DNA from: Lachnospiraceae bacterium UBA7480
Lineage (GTDB): Bacteria > Bacillota > Clostridia > Lachnospirales > Lachnospiraceae
Direction of reading: 5' to 3'
DNA length: 10,259 nucleotides
Assembly: GCA_002479655.1 (NCBI GenBank)
Contig: DLOQ01000114.1
Span: 1-10,259 of the forward strand
Part shown: in pieces, positions 1 to 6,944 of the stretch
Numbering within the stretch: position 1 is the stretch's first letter
Layout: each line of letters opens with the position of its first letter
Translations under genes and position numbers: made by a program
The notes under the pieces: model-generated
Seen by the model: only the letters and a program-made list of their open reading frames with translations
Database searches by the model: none
What the model was told of the DNA's origin: nothing

Positions 1-1
1 T

Positions 2-67
2 TGGATATATTTTGATGAAAGTGGAACAGTCTATAGAGTTGAAGACTCCCTTCCGCCGGGAGGTTGA
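2..67 (+). CDS. C-terminal tail of an unidentified protein (partial, runs in from the left edge)
   Basis: An open frame enters from the left edge and ends at a TGA at 65-67, giving about 21 residues that end in SLPPGG. No domain can be recognised from so short a tail. The frame starting at base 3 is also open and ends at a TAG at 84-86, so the true frame is uncertain. What supports a + strand gene ending here is the strong rightward-pointing intrinsic terminator at 138-180, about 70 bases further on. The first frame reads like an ordinary soluble protein end, but this is judgement, not proof. Confidence 0.3.
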   Translation, partial: WIYFDESGTVYRVEDSLPPGG

Positions 68-122
68 ATTCCGGTTTGAGAAATAGTGAATAGGAACGCT
101 TTTCCGAAAAGGAAGTTGTTTT

Positions 123-1286
123 TTAGGTCAGGATCTTCAGCATCTCCTGTGCCTTGTGCACAAGGAGGTGCTGTTTTTTTACTTTCTCATAACCGTTTTG
201 GGCGATCTGCAGGCGCTCGTCTTCATGTGACAGATAATAGCCGATCTTTTCCAGAAGGTCAGGAATGCTTTCGTATAACACGATATCTTTTCCGGGGATA
301 AAGTATTCCGGTATTTCCGCCTGGTAATTGGAAAGGACAAAGCCCCCGGCTGCCATGATATCAAAGATACGCTGCGGCAGACCGGATCTGATAGTGCGAG
401 CGGTCATGTTCAGGTTGATTTTGCTGCATTTAAATATCCGAGGCATCATCGTAAAAGACTTGGCAATGCCGCGGTTATTGATATCCGGAAGCATGGAGGT
501 GTCTTCCGTTGTATAGAGATCCATCCGGTATCTTTGGCTGATGGCACGCAGTGTGCGGATCCGGTCTCTCTGCGTGCATTTAAAACCGAGATACTGATCG
601 GTGATGATACTGCGGATATCCTCATGGTAATCAGGCAGTACGGACCATGCCGCACGTCTTTTAAATTCTTCCGCCCAGTCGTCGCTGAAAGCGTTCCTGA
701 TCAGGTCGTACCCATAGACATTCAGCTGCGCTTCGATCAAGCCGTCTGCATAGCCGCGCATCCGTTCCGGAAGACCGTCTGCGACTCTGTCATAAATGCA
801 GTATTCGGTATGAAAAGAGCCGATAAAGGAAATATCACAGTCGTACATGGCGTGATCCTCCTCGGAGACGGTGATGCCGTCGTAAAAATCCATATCGGCG
901 CCAAGCGGCAGATAATGGACGCGGCCGGGGCAGCGAGCGGCGTACTCCTGATATAGATAACGGTCAAATATAAATGCATGACAGCATGGGTCGTTTAAGA
1001 CGTTGGAAGAAAGCGTCATGGACGGACTGTCTACCGTATGTGAGAGATAGGGGATCCGGAAGATCCGGCATACCTTGGCAATCAACGGTATAAAATTGAT
1101 CGTAAATACGCAGTCGGCTTTCGGCGTTGATTGGATATAGCAGGAGAACGCGGTCAGATAGTCCGTGTCAAGATCCTTACTTGACATGGGACTGTCAAAA
1201 ACCATGACATTATGCCCGAGCTGTTCAAAGGCGCGTGTCATACCGGGTTCGCATATGCTGTTCCAGTAGCAGAAGATGATGTTCAT
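123..1286 (-). CDS. CgeB/DUF3880-type glycosyltransferase (GT-B fold)
   Basis: This 387-residue protein probably transfers a sugar in the cytoplasm during surface- or spore-polysaccharide synthesis; its substrate is unknown. The N-terminal half resembles DUF3880 (the start NIIFCYWNSI, then LSHTVDSPSM near residue 81). The C-terminal half carries the CgeB-type Glyco_trans_1_2 signature: NLNMTARTIRSGLPQRIFDI at about 291-310, followed by MAAGGFVLSN and then PEYF. That is the donor-binding region of GT-B enzymes. There is no signal peptide or membrane segment. The ATG at 1286 has an AGGGGAA-type ribosome site and a promoter about 36 bases upstream. The gene is divergent from the glycan operon and may be co-regulated with it through the mirrored promoter. 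Its last 16 codons contain the + strand terminator. No terminator of its own was found downstream. The family call is firm; the sugar and acceptor are not. Confidence 0.85.
   Translation of the reverse strand: MNIIFCYWNSICEPGMTRAFEQLGHNVMVFDSPMSSKDLDTDYLTAFSCYIQSTPKADCVFTINFIPLIAKVCRIFRIPYLSHTVDSPSMTLSSNVLNDPCCHAFIFDRYLYQEYAARCPGRVHYLPLGADMDFYDGITVSEEDHAMYDCDISFIGSFHTEYCIYDRVADGLPERMRGYADGLIEAQLNVYGYDLIRNAFSDDWAEEFKRRAAWSVLPDYHEDIRSIITDQYLGFKCTQRDRIRTLRAISQRYRMDLYTTEDTSMLPDINNRGIAKSFTMMPRIFKCSKINLNMTARTIRSGLPQRIFDIMAAGGFVLSNYQAEIPEYFIPGKDIVLYESIPDLLEKIGYYLSHEDERLQIAQNGYEKVKKQHLLVHKAQEMLKILT
138..180 (+). terminator. Strong intrinsic terminator for the upstream + strand gene
   Basis: The arms CAGCATCTCCT (138-148) and AGGAGGTGCTG (163-173) pair over 11 bp with one G-U. 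The stem continues inward as GTGC (149-152) with GCAC (158-161), leaving a one-base bulge (A162) and a five-base loop. Seven T residues follow at once (174-180). This is textbook Rho-independent geometry on the + strand. No T-run follows the stem on the - strand, so it should work in one direction only. It lies entirely inside the 3' end of the convergent glycosyltransferase gene. Confidence 0.8.
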
Positions 1287-1321
1287 CGGATGATTCCCCT
1301 AAGTATTCTTCATTTGCGCTT

Positions 1322-1349
1322 ATTTTACCATAAAAAAGCCCGAAAATAA
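1322..1349 (-). promoter_or_regulatory. Extended -10 promoter for the CgeB-like gene
   Basis: Read on the - strand, TAAAAT lies at 1327-1322 and is preceded by TGG, forming an extended -10 (TGnTAAAAT). A weak -35 candidate, TTATTT, lies at 1349-1344 with a 16-base spacer. The weak -35 with a TGn element is normal for extended -10 promoters. Transcription would start near 1315, leaving a leader of roughly 30 bases before the ATG at 1286. Confidence 0.6.
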
Positions 1350-1394
1350 ACATCTGAAATGAACTTTTCAGGGAATATGGGCATTTTCGGGGGT

Positions 1395-1422
1395 TTGTTT
1401 TTGGGCTTTTTTATGATATAAT
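1395..1422 (+). promoter_or_regulatory. Extended -10 sigma-A promoter for the glycan operon
   Basis: A perfect TATAAT lies at 1417-1422, preceded by TGA at 1414-1416, so it is an extended -10 box. A partial -35, TTGTTT (1395-1400), sits 16 bases upstream. A start site near 1429 would leave a leader of about 45 bases before the ATG at 1476. It is the only strong promoter seen ahead of the genes from 1476 to 8717. Confidence 0.75.
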
Positions 1423-1475
1423 ATATCCGAAGTTTGGGGTTTTGATTGGGTAGTCATATAGGGAGCTAAGAAAGA

Positions 1476-2591
1476 ATGCAGCTGGGACAGCAGAATATCC
1501 TGTTTTTTGCAAGAACAATGGAAGTGGGCGGAACAGAACAAATCGTTCTCCAGCTTTGCAGGATATTTCAGGATAAAGTTAATAAGATCGTGGTCTGCTC
1601 CTGTGGGGGAAGTTATACAGCCAGGTTGGAGAAAATGCATATCAGGCATTATACCCTGCCGGATATTACAAAGCGGACTCCGCGGATGATATACAAGACT
1701 TATATTGCACTGAAAAAGATTATCGAAGAAGAAGAGATAACAGTGGTGCATACCCATCATAGAATGGCGGCGTTCTATGCGCGGATACTGCAGCGAAGAT
1801 ACCATTATATTCATATTGTTACAGTTCATAATATTTTTGAAAATAGAAGATTTCTGACCAGGATGGCTTATAAGGGGGCTAATATTATTGCGTGTGGAAA
1901 TGCGGTAAAAGATAATCTGAAACAATTTTTTGGCGTTCCGGAAAATGCTATCCATGTAATCTGTAATTCAGTGGAAGAAAACAAAATGACAGATGAAAGT
2001 GACGGAAAAACAGTTGATTATGAAAAAATGCGGAAATGGAAAGAGAAAGGATATTTTTTAGTTGGCAATATAGCCAGATTAGAAAAGCAGAAGGGGATAG
2101 AGTATTTTATACGTTCGTTTCCTATAGCGGGGAAACGCTGCAATAAGCTGAAATATATTATTATTGGTGACGGATCGGAGCGGGAGGCATTAGAAAGCCT
2201 TGCCATGCAGATGGGAGGCACCGCATCAGAAAACGACATTATATTTTTAGGAAGGCGTGATGACGTAGGCAATCTTATGGTCTGCATGGATCTGATCGTG
2301 CTTTCGTCGCTTTGGGAGGGGTATCCGCTGGTTCCTATTGAGGCGTTTGCGGCAGGGAAAACAATCGTGGCATCGGATATTGAGGGAATTAAGGAGATTG
2401 TGACAGATCAGAGGAACGGCATATTAGTGCAGCCTGCAGATGCGGCGGCGCTTGCAGAGGGGATTACAAGTCTGCTGACGGATCAGGACAAAAGGAAACG
2501 ATTGGAAGAGAACGCTTATCATACGTATTGCGAGGAATATTCCTATGCAGCCTTTGTACGGCAGACTCTGGATTATTATTGCGGACTGTGA
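1476..2591 (+). CDS. GT4 family glycosyltransferase
   Basis: This 371-residue retaining GT-B enzyme would transfer a sugar from a nucleotide donor to a growing, probably lipid-linked, glycan on the cytoplasmic face. The N-terminal acceptor domain has the family's glycine loop (FARTMEVGGTEQ, 11-22) and THHRMAAFYA near 93. The C-terminal donor domain (Glycos_transf_1) has GNIARLEKQKG (198-207), IIIGDGSE near 228-235, and the E-x7-E motif EGYPLVPIE (E281, E289) that binds the donor. Length is usual for the family. The ATG at 1476 follows a GGGAG site at 1461-1465. It is the first gene after the promoter. An 87-base gap separates it from the next gene and no terminator was seen there. The sugar specificity cannot be read from sequence. 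Confidence 0.9.
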   Translation: MQLGQQNILFFARTMEVGGTEQIVLQLCRIFQDKVNKIVVCSCGGSYTARLEKMHIRHYTLPDITKRTPRMIYKTYIALKKIIEEEEITVVHTHHRMAAFYARILQRRYHYIHIVTVHNIFENRRFLTRMAYKGANIIACGNAVKDNLKQFFGVPENAIHVICNSVEENKMTDESDGKTVDYEKMRKWKEKGYFLVGNIARLEKQKGIEYFIRSFPIAGKRCNKLKYIIIGDGSEREALESLAMQMGGTASENDIIFLGRRDDVGNLMVCMDLIVLSSLWEGYPLVPIEAFAAGKTIVASDIEGIKEIVTDQRNGILVQPADAAALAEGITSLLTDQDKRKRLEENAYHTYCEEYSYAAFVRQTLDYYCGL

Positions 2592-2678
2592 CAAAATGGA
2601 GCATGGTATCTGACCGGCGTTGGGGGAAAAGATAGGGGAATTGTATTCGGAAAAGCAGAGAGGCTAAGGCGGTTGTTG

Positions 2679-3662
2679 ATGAATGGCGATCTGATAAGCA
2701 TAATAGTGCCTGTATATAATGTCGAGCGGTATTTAGAGCAGTGTATTAATAGCATTATATGTCAGACATATTCAAATCTTGAGATTATACTGGTAAATGA
2801 CGGCTCTACAGATCATTCGGAGAAAATCATAGAGAATTTCAGACAAAAAGACAGCCGGATCAAGTATATTGTTCAAAGCAATCAGGGACTGTCCTCGGCG
2901 CGTAATTTGGGAAAAAGCGTTGCGAAAGGCAGCTATATTGCGTTTGTGGATGCGGATGATTATATTGCGGATGATTATGTTGAGAGCCTTTATCATCTGC
3001 TCTGTCAGGGAGATGCCGAACTGGCAGTGTGTGGCTATTATGAGATTACGGAAGAAGGAGAGATAACAGGAGGAAGTAACGTACCGGCGCACATTGTCCT
3101 TTTGGATGAGGAGAGCTTTTGGAAATTATGCCATGAAGATCAAGGAATATATTGTATGGTTGCATGGAATAAGATGTACAAAAGATCAATACTTGAATCG
3201 ATAGAGTACCCGGTCGGAAAAATCCACGAGGATGAATTTGTCTTACATGAAATCGTGTCGGCGGCGACGGTGATTGTGGCTATGGGAGAAAGAAAATATT
3301 ATTACCGGCAACGTGCCGGAAGTATCCTGGAACAGGAAGATATACTGCAAAGATTCGATTTGATAGAGGCATTTTCGATTCGCCTGGAATATTTTTTGAA
3401 ACAGAAACAATATATCTTTGCAGAGTTTATGTTTGAAAAGCTTTTGTATTATCTGGATGATATGTTGAACGGTCAGAAGGATAGGCAGTTTTACAGGAAG
3501 CTTAACGAGGTGACTGCAAAAATAAAAGGCACGATTCTTCACATGTGGAGAGGCAGAATTCCCTTTAAACTGAGGCAAAAACTATTTATCTTTTGGTTGA
3601 CGGGTATAAGATATTATAGAGTGCGCGCTATATGGCGCAGTCTAAGGCGGCATGGGGATTAG
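2679..3662 (+). CDS. GT2 family glycosyltransferase, first of a tandem pair
   Basis: This 327-residue inverting GT-A enzyme shows the Glycos_transf_2 core: ISIIVPVYNVERYLEQC at about 6-22, VNDGSTD at 39-45 for nucleotide binding, and DADD (91-94) as the metal-binding DxD. Further motifs are AWNKMYKRS near 162 and HEDEF (183-187), which should hold the catalytic base region, then YYYRQRAGS. The C-terminus is basic and aromatic (KLRQKLFIFWLTGIRYYR), suggesting peripheral membrane attachment. I chose ATG 2679 rather than the in-frame TTG codons at 2673 and 2676. The AAGGCGG ribosome site (2666-2672) has 6-base spacing to the ATG, and the next gene's paralogous N-terminus also begins at this point. 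It is a clear paralogue of the gene at 3688. The acceptor and sugar are unknown. Confidence 0.9.
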   Translation: MNGDLISIIVPVYNVERYLEQCINSIICQTYSNLEIILVNDGSTDHSEKIIENFRQKDSRIKYIVQSNQGLSSARNLGKSVAKGSYIAFVDADDYIADDYVESLYHLLCQGDAELAVCGYYEITEEGEITGGSNVPAHIVLLDEESFWKLCHEDQGIYCMVAWNKMYKRSILESIEYPVGKIHEDEFVLHEIVSAATVIVAMGERKYYYRQRAGSILEQEDILQRFDLIEAFSIRLEYFLKQKQYIFAEFMFEKLLYYLDDMLNGQKDRQFYRKLNEVTAKIKGTILHMWRGRIPFKLRQKLFIFWLTGIRYYRVRAIWRSLRRHGD

Positions 3663-3687
3663 TGTGCCGGAGTATGGGGTTAAAATA

Positions 3688-4665
3688 ATGGGAGATTTGA
3701 TCAGTATCATAGTGCCGATATATAATACAGAAAAGTATCTGGATCAGTGTATTGCGAGTATTTTGCAGCAGACATATGACAATCTTGAGATCATATTAGT
3801 AAATGACGGATCTACGGATGGAAGCAGAAAAATAGCGGAAAAGTATCGGGCGTTAGATTCGCGGATTATATTGATTAATCAGGAGCAGGGCGGCGCAGCC
3901 AATGCCAGAAATAATGGACTTAAAATTTCCAAAGGAAAGTTTATTATATTTGTAGATTCGGATGATTATATTTGCCCCGATATGGTTAAATATTTACTGG
4001 ATCGCATTCTTGCCAGCCATGCACAGATAGCTGTCTGCGGTTATGACATGGTCAATGAAGAAGGTGGGCTGCTTGGCGGCTGTGTAAACTTTCCGGATAT
4101 AGAAAGTATTTCGGGAAATGCGCTGTGGGATTTGTATGATGAGCGTCTGCGGGTTTATTTCATAGTATTATGGACTAAAATATTCCAAAGAAAATTTTTA
4201 GAGGATATTACATTCAGGGATGGAAAGCATTTTGAAGATGAATTCTTTTTTAACGACATTATGCATAAGAGTCCACGGATTGCATGCGCGCCGGAAATAA
4301 AATATTACTACCGCCAGAGAAAAAACAGTCTGATGGAACAGAGAAACATTATCTATGATCCGGATTTTGTGGAGGCGCTTATTCGGCGGTTGGAATATTT
4401 ATATCAATTAAAAATATATCAGGCGGCCAATTATACATTTAGAGATGCGACAGATGTTTTCTTCGAATGCTGCGACAGCGTTAACAAAATAGGAAAGAAT
4501 TCTGCTTTTGCGAAAAAGATGCAGGAGCAGGAGCGGCAGCTTAGGCGGATTGCGGCTGCCTATATCAAAAGACCGATTCCTATTATTTTTAGAATTAAAG
4601 TAGCAGCATTTCTGCTTGGAAAAAATGTTTACCGCAGTTTGCGCGATTTCTACAGGAAAAAATAA
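3688..4665 (+). CDS. GT2 family glycosyltransferase, second of a tandem pair
   Basis: This 325-residue GT-A enzyme is closely similar in plan to the preceding one: GDLISIIVPIYNTEKYLDQC (2-21), VNDGSTDGS near 38-46, DxD as DSDD (90-93), CGYDMVNEEG near 117, WTKIFQRKF near 162, EDEF (183-186), YYYRQRKNSL near 206. It ends in a basic, hydrophobic tail that may touch the membrane. An in-frame ATG at 3652 overlaps the previous gene's end. Its ribosome site (AAGGCGG, 3644-3650) would lie only one base away, and the extra 12 residues have no counterpart in the paralogue, so ATG 3688, with GGGG about 9 bases upstream, is preferred. The two genes most likely arose by tandem duplication and now add different residues or linkages, but that is inference. 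Confidence 0.88.
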   Translation: MGDLISIIVPIYNTEKYLDQCIASILQQTYDNLEIILVNDGSTDGSRKIAEKYRALDSRIILINQEQGGAANARNNGLKISKGKFIIFVDSDDYICPDMVKYLLDRILASHAQIAVCGYDMVNEEGGLLGGCVNFPDIESISGNALWDLYDERLRVYFIVLWTKIFQRKFLEDITFRDGKHFEDEFFFNDIMHKSPRIACAPEIKYYYRQRKNSLMEQRNIIYDPDFVEALIRRLEYLYQLKIYQAANYTFRDATDVFFECCDSVNKIGKNSAFAKKMQEQERQLRRIAAAYIKRPIPIIFRIKVAAFLLGKNVYRSLRDFYRKK

Positions 4666-4691
4666 TCATATGAGGCAGGGAAAGGAACAGC

Positions 4692-5714
4692 ATGCGGATT
4701 AGTATCATCATTCCCGTTTATAATGTTAAGAAATATCTTCCTCAGTGCCTTAACAGCATTCTTGCACAAAGCAGGAAAGTCGAAGAGATCATATTGATTG
4801 ATGACGGTTCTACAGATGGAAGCGCAAAAATCTGTGATGAATATGTGGCGAGGCATGCTGCGGTCACGGTGATTCACCAAAACAATCAAGGCGTGGCGGC
4901 AGCAAGGAATGCCGGGCTTCAAAAATGTTCCGGTGATTATATTGCGATCTTGGATGCAGATGACGCAATTGCGCCTGATTATATAGCCACATATTGCAGT
5001 CACGTGCAAAAAACGGGATGCGACACATGCAAAGGCACATACCGCAGGATGAAGCAGACAGGGGAATTGCTGCCGGCATATCATATTGAGCCGGGCGTTT
5101 ATCGGATGGACTGCATCTATACAGAACTGATTCCGCGTATGATGGGAAGCGCGCCTGATAAAAAGGATTCTATTCCTATGGGAGTATGGGGAACATTGTA
5201 TGATGCCGGGATTATTAGGGAGCATCAATTGGTTTTCCCGTCAGAGCGGAAATTTTACTCGGAGGACATGGCGTTTAATATATCATATTTGATGTATGCA
5301 AAGCACGTAGAAGTAATAGATTATTCTGGTTATTATTATCGCATCACGGACGGTTCGTTAACAAATCGGTATGAGGAAGAACGCTTTGAGCGATGTATGG
5401 ATATGTACCGGTGGGAGAAAGAAGTGACTGCGCGGCTTGGGATATACGAATTGTGCCAATATCGTCTGACGCGCCAGATGTTTAATCATATGCGCAGCGT
5501 GTTTCATCAGTATAAGCGGTGTATCTGCGGGTTTACGCTGAAAGAAAGCAGGCGCGAGCTATACCGGATATGCAGCGATCCAAGGCTGCAGGAGATGATC
5601 GCGCAGTATCCGGTGCATAAGATGCGGTTTCCCCAGCGGGTTTTTGTTTATCTGATAAAGTATAGAGTTATTTGGGTAATTCAGCTTATTTATAATATAG
5701 CGGGCTCCAACTGA
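4692..5714 (+). CDS. GT2 family glycosyltransferase (more divergent third member)
   Basis: This 340-residue GT-A enzyme has RISIIIPVYNVKKYLPQCLN at 2-21, IDDGSTDGS (36-44), QGVAAARNAG near 66, the DxD as DADD (88-91), and SEDM (190-193) in place of the HEDEF/FEDEF of its two neighbours. YYYRITDGSLTNRY near 214-227 matches the loop that follows in this family. The C-terminus is basic and then strongly hydrophobic (RVFVYLIKYRVIWVIQLIYN), likely lying on or in the membrane. ATG 4692 has a GGGAAAGGA ribosome site with ideal spacing and lies 26 bases after the previous stop, consistent with one operon. The different catalytic-region motif suggests another donor or acceptor from the tandem pair. 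Confidence 0.9.
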   Translation: MRISIIIPVYNVKKYLPQCLNSILAQSRKVEEIILIDDGSTDGSAKICDEYVARHAAVTVIHQNNQGVAAARNAGLQKCSGDYIAILDADDAIAPDYIATYCSHVQKTGCDTCKGTYRRMKQTGELLPAYHIEPGVYRMDCIYTELIPRMMGSAPDKKDSIPMGVWGTLYDAGIIREHQLVFPSERKFYSEDMAFNISYLMYAKHVEVIDYSGYYYRITDGSLTNRYEEERFERCMDMYRWEKEVTARLGIYELCQYRLTRQMFNHMRSVFHQYKRCICGFTLKESRRELYRICSDPRLQEMIAQYPVHKMRFPQRVFVYLIKYRVIWVIQLIYNIAGSN

Positions 5715-5843
5715 AAAGAAGAGGAATGAGAAATGCATAATGGATGGGACTTTTAGAGTTGCTGCCAGATGTCTTTTAAAAAGGTCGGTATGCTGAGTAA
5801 ACATTATGATATTGATGCGCCTATGCTTTGAGGGAGAATAGAG

Positions 5844-6917
5844 ATGAAACAGAGAAAACCTAATCAGATAACGCTGGATTTGACTGACAGATGTCAGCTG
5901 AAATGTACTACATGCACTAAATGGAAAGTGGCATCAGATGCTCTGGCGCAGGAGGAGCTGACTACAAAGGAGTGGAAAAAGGTGATGCTTAACCTGCGTC
6001 ATTGGCTGGGAGAGGGGGCAAACATATGGTTTTCCGGCGGGGAACCCTTTTTAAGAAAGGATATTTTTGAACTGGCGTCATATGCCGCGTCGCTGGGATT
6101 GCGTGTTTCATCCATGACGAACGCTTATTCAATAGGGCATCTTCATGAAGAAATTATGGATTCCTCCATAGAAGAGCTTAGCATTTCCCTGAATGCTGTT
6201 AACGATCCTAAAATCCATGATTGGTCAAGAGGCAGAGAGGGTGCATATGAGAAGACAGTGGAGTCACTATTGGAACTGACCAGACTAAGAGACGAAAAAG
6301 GCATAAAAAAGCTTGTCAGCATTGCGGCAATTATCCTTCCGGAAAACTTAGAGGAAATGATACCACTTGCAGAGTATGTGAAGGAACATCATATTAGCGG
6401 CATTTCCTATCAGCTATTGGATGACAGCGCAATTTTCCGTTCATGCCGCGAAGTAAAAGGTATTGATACCGATCATTATATATTACCGCAGGAATTAAGG
6501 CAGAAATATCATGATATGTCCCAAAGGGGAACAGAAGTTATCAATCAGCTGATTGAACTGAAAAAAAAGGGTTATGTCATTTATAATTCCTATGAACAAT
6601 TGGAAGCAATGAGGCTACAGTTAAAGAATCCGGATGAACTTATTGCAAGGATACGATGCGATGTCGCTTCTACCAGTATCGGTATAGATCCCTATGGAGA
6701 TGTAAGATTGTGCCTTAGCATGCACCCGATTGGCAATGTCCGGGAGAGTAATCTTGAGGAACTTTGGGAAAATACAAAAGCTTGGGAATGCCGTGAAAGG
6801 ACGCGGACATGCAATCTGTGCTGCAGAATCCTAAACTGCAATTTTGAACGTGGGAAAAAGAATATCTTTCAAAAAGGCATCCATAAAACAGTCAGGCTTT
6901 TAAAAGGTTACAGGTAA
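5844..6917 (+). CDS. Radical SAM enzyme with SPASM-like C-terminal iron-sulfur domain
   Basis: This 357-residue enzyme has the radical SAM cluster motif C17-x3-C21-x2-C24 (DRCQLKCTTC) and the SAM-binding SGGEP (64-68), so it should cleave SAM to a 5'-deoxyadenosyl radical. Its C-terminal region has C272, then IDPYGDVRLC (C290), GNVRESNLEELWE (297-309), and C316, C323, C326, C327, C332. This is the layout of a SPASM or twitch-type domain that binds auxiliary [4Fe-4S] clusters. There is no N-terminal peptide-recognition (RRE) extension, so a RiPP-maturase role is not favoured. ATG 5844 follows a good GAGGGAGA site. It lies between glycosyltransferases and a flippase-like ABC exporter, suggesting chemistry on a sugar, lipid carrier or precursor, but the substrate is unknown. 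The MoaA/SPASM family includes many activities, so only the enzyme class is secure. Confidence 0.88.
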   Translation: MKQRKPNQITLDLTDRCQLKCTTCTKWKVASDALAQEELTTKEWKKVMLNLRHWLGEGANIWFSGGEPFLRKDIFELASYAASLGLRVSSMTNAYSIGHLHEEIMDSSIEELSISLNAVNDPKIHDWSRGREGAYEKTVESLLELTRLRDEKGIKKLVSIAAIILPENLEEMIPLAEYVKEHHISGISYQLLDDSAIFRSCREVKGIDTDHYILPQELRQKYHDMSQRGTEVINQLIELKKKGYVIYNSYEQLEAMRLQLKNPDELIARIRCDVASTSIGIDPYGDVRLCLSMHPIGNVRESNLEELWENTKAWECRERTRTCNLCCRILNCNFERGKKNIFQKGIHKTVRLLKGYR

Positions 6918-6944
6918 ACGGCAACGGAAAGGATAAAACAGCCC

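Larger units (their letters stand above)
1322..1422. repeat. Large inverted repeat carrying two outward-facing promoters
   Basis: Left arm 1322-1351 and right arm 1393-1422 match as reverse complements at 26 of 30 positions. The best part is 12 bp without mismatch (ATAAAAAAGCCC at 1330-1341 with GGGCTTTTTTAT at 1403-1414). As RNA, 1330-1351 and 1393-1414 could pair over 22 bp, with the two mismatches becoming G-U. Each arm ends in an extended -10 box pointing outward. The 41-base centre holds a smaller hairpin, CTGAAA (1354-1359) with TTTCAG (1366-1371). A second possible pairing exists: CCCGAAAAT (1339-1347) with ATTTTCGGG (1383-1391). It could be a shared regulator site, a duplicated promoter, or an old terminator. 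Confidence 0.75.

Noticed and set aside
91..125. Second, weaker terminator-like hairpin (TTCC-GAAAA-GGAA followed by T-rich sequence)
   Set aside because: The stem is only 4-5 bp and the T-run is displaced from it. The structure at 138-180 is far stronger and explains termination.
1322..1422. Invertible promoter (phase-variable switch) between the inverted arms
   Set aside because: Inverting the 41-base centre would not move or reverse either promoter, because they lie in the arms. No recombinase gene is in the window.
1368..1955. 195-codon open frame on the - strand
   Set aside because: It lies antisense to the well-supported GT4 gene and its promoter, has no recognisable domain, and its composition fits a shadow frame.
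3652..3687. Earlier ATG start (3652) for the second GT2 gene
   Set aside because: The ribosome site is one base from the ATG, the start overlaps the previous gene, and the added residues have no match in the paralogue, which starts at the position equal to 3688.
5668..5696. Possible internal promoter (TATAAT at 5691-5696) in the end of the third GT2 gene
   Set aside because: The -10 is perfect, but no acceptable -35 or TGn lies at the right distance, and the stretch is simply AT-rich coding sequence.
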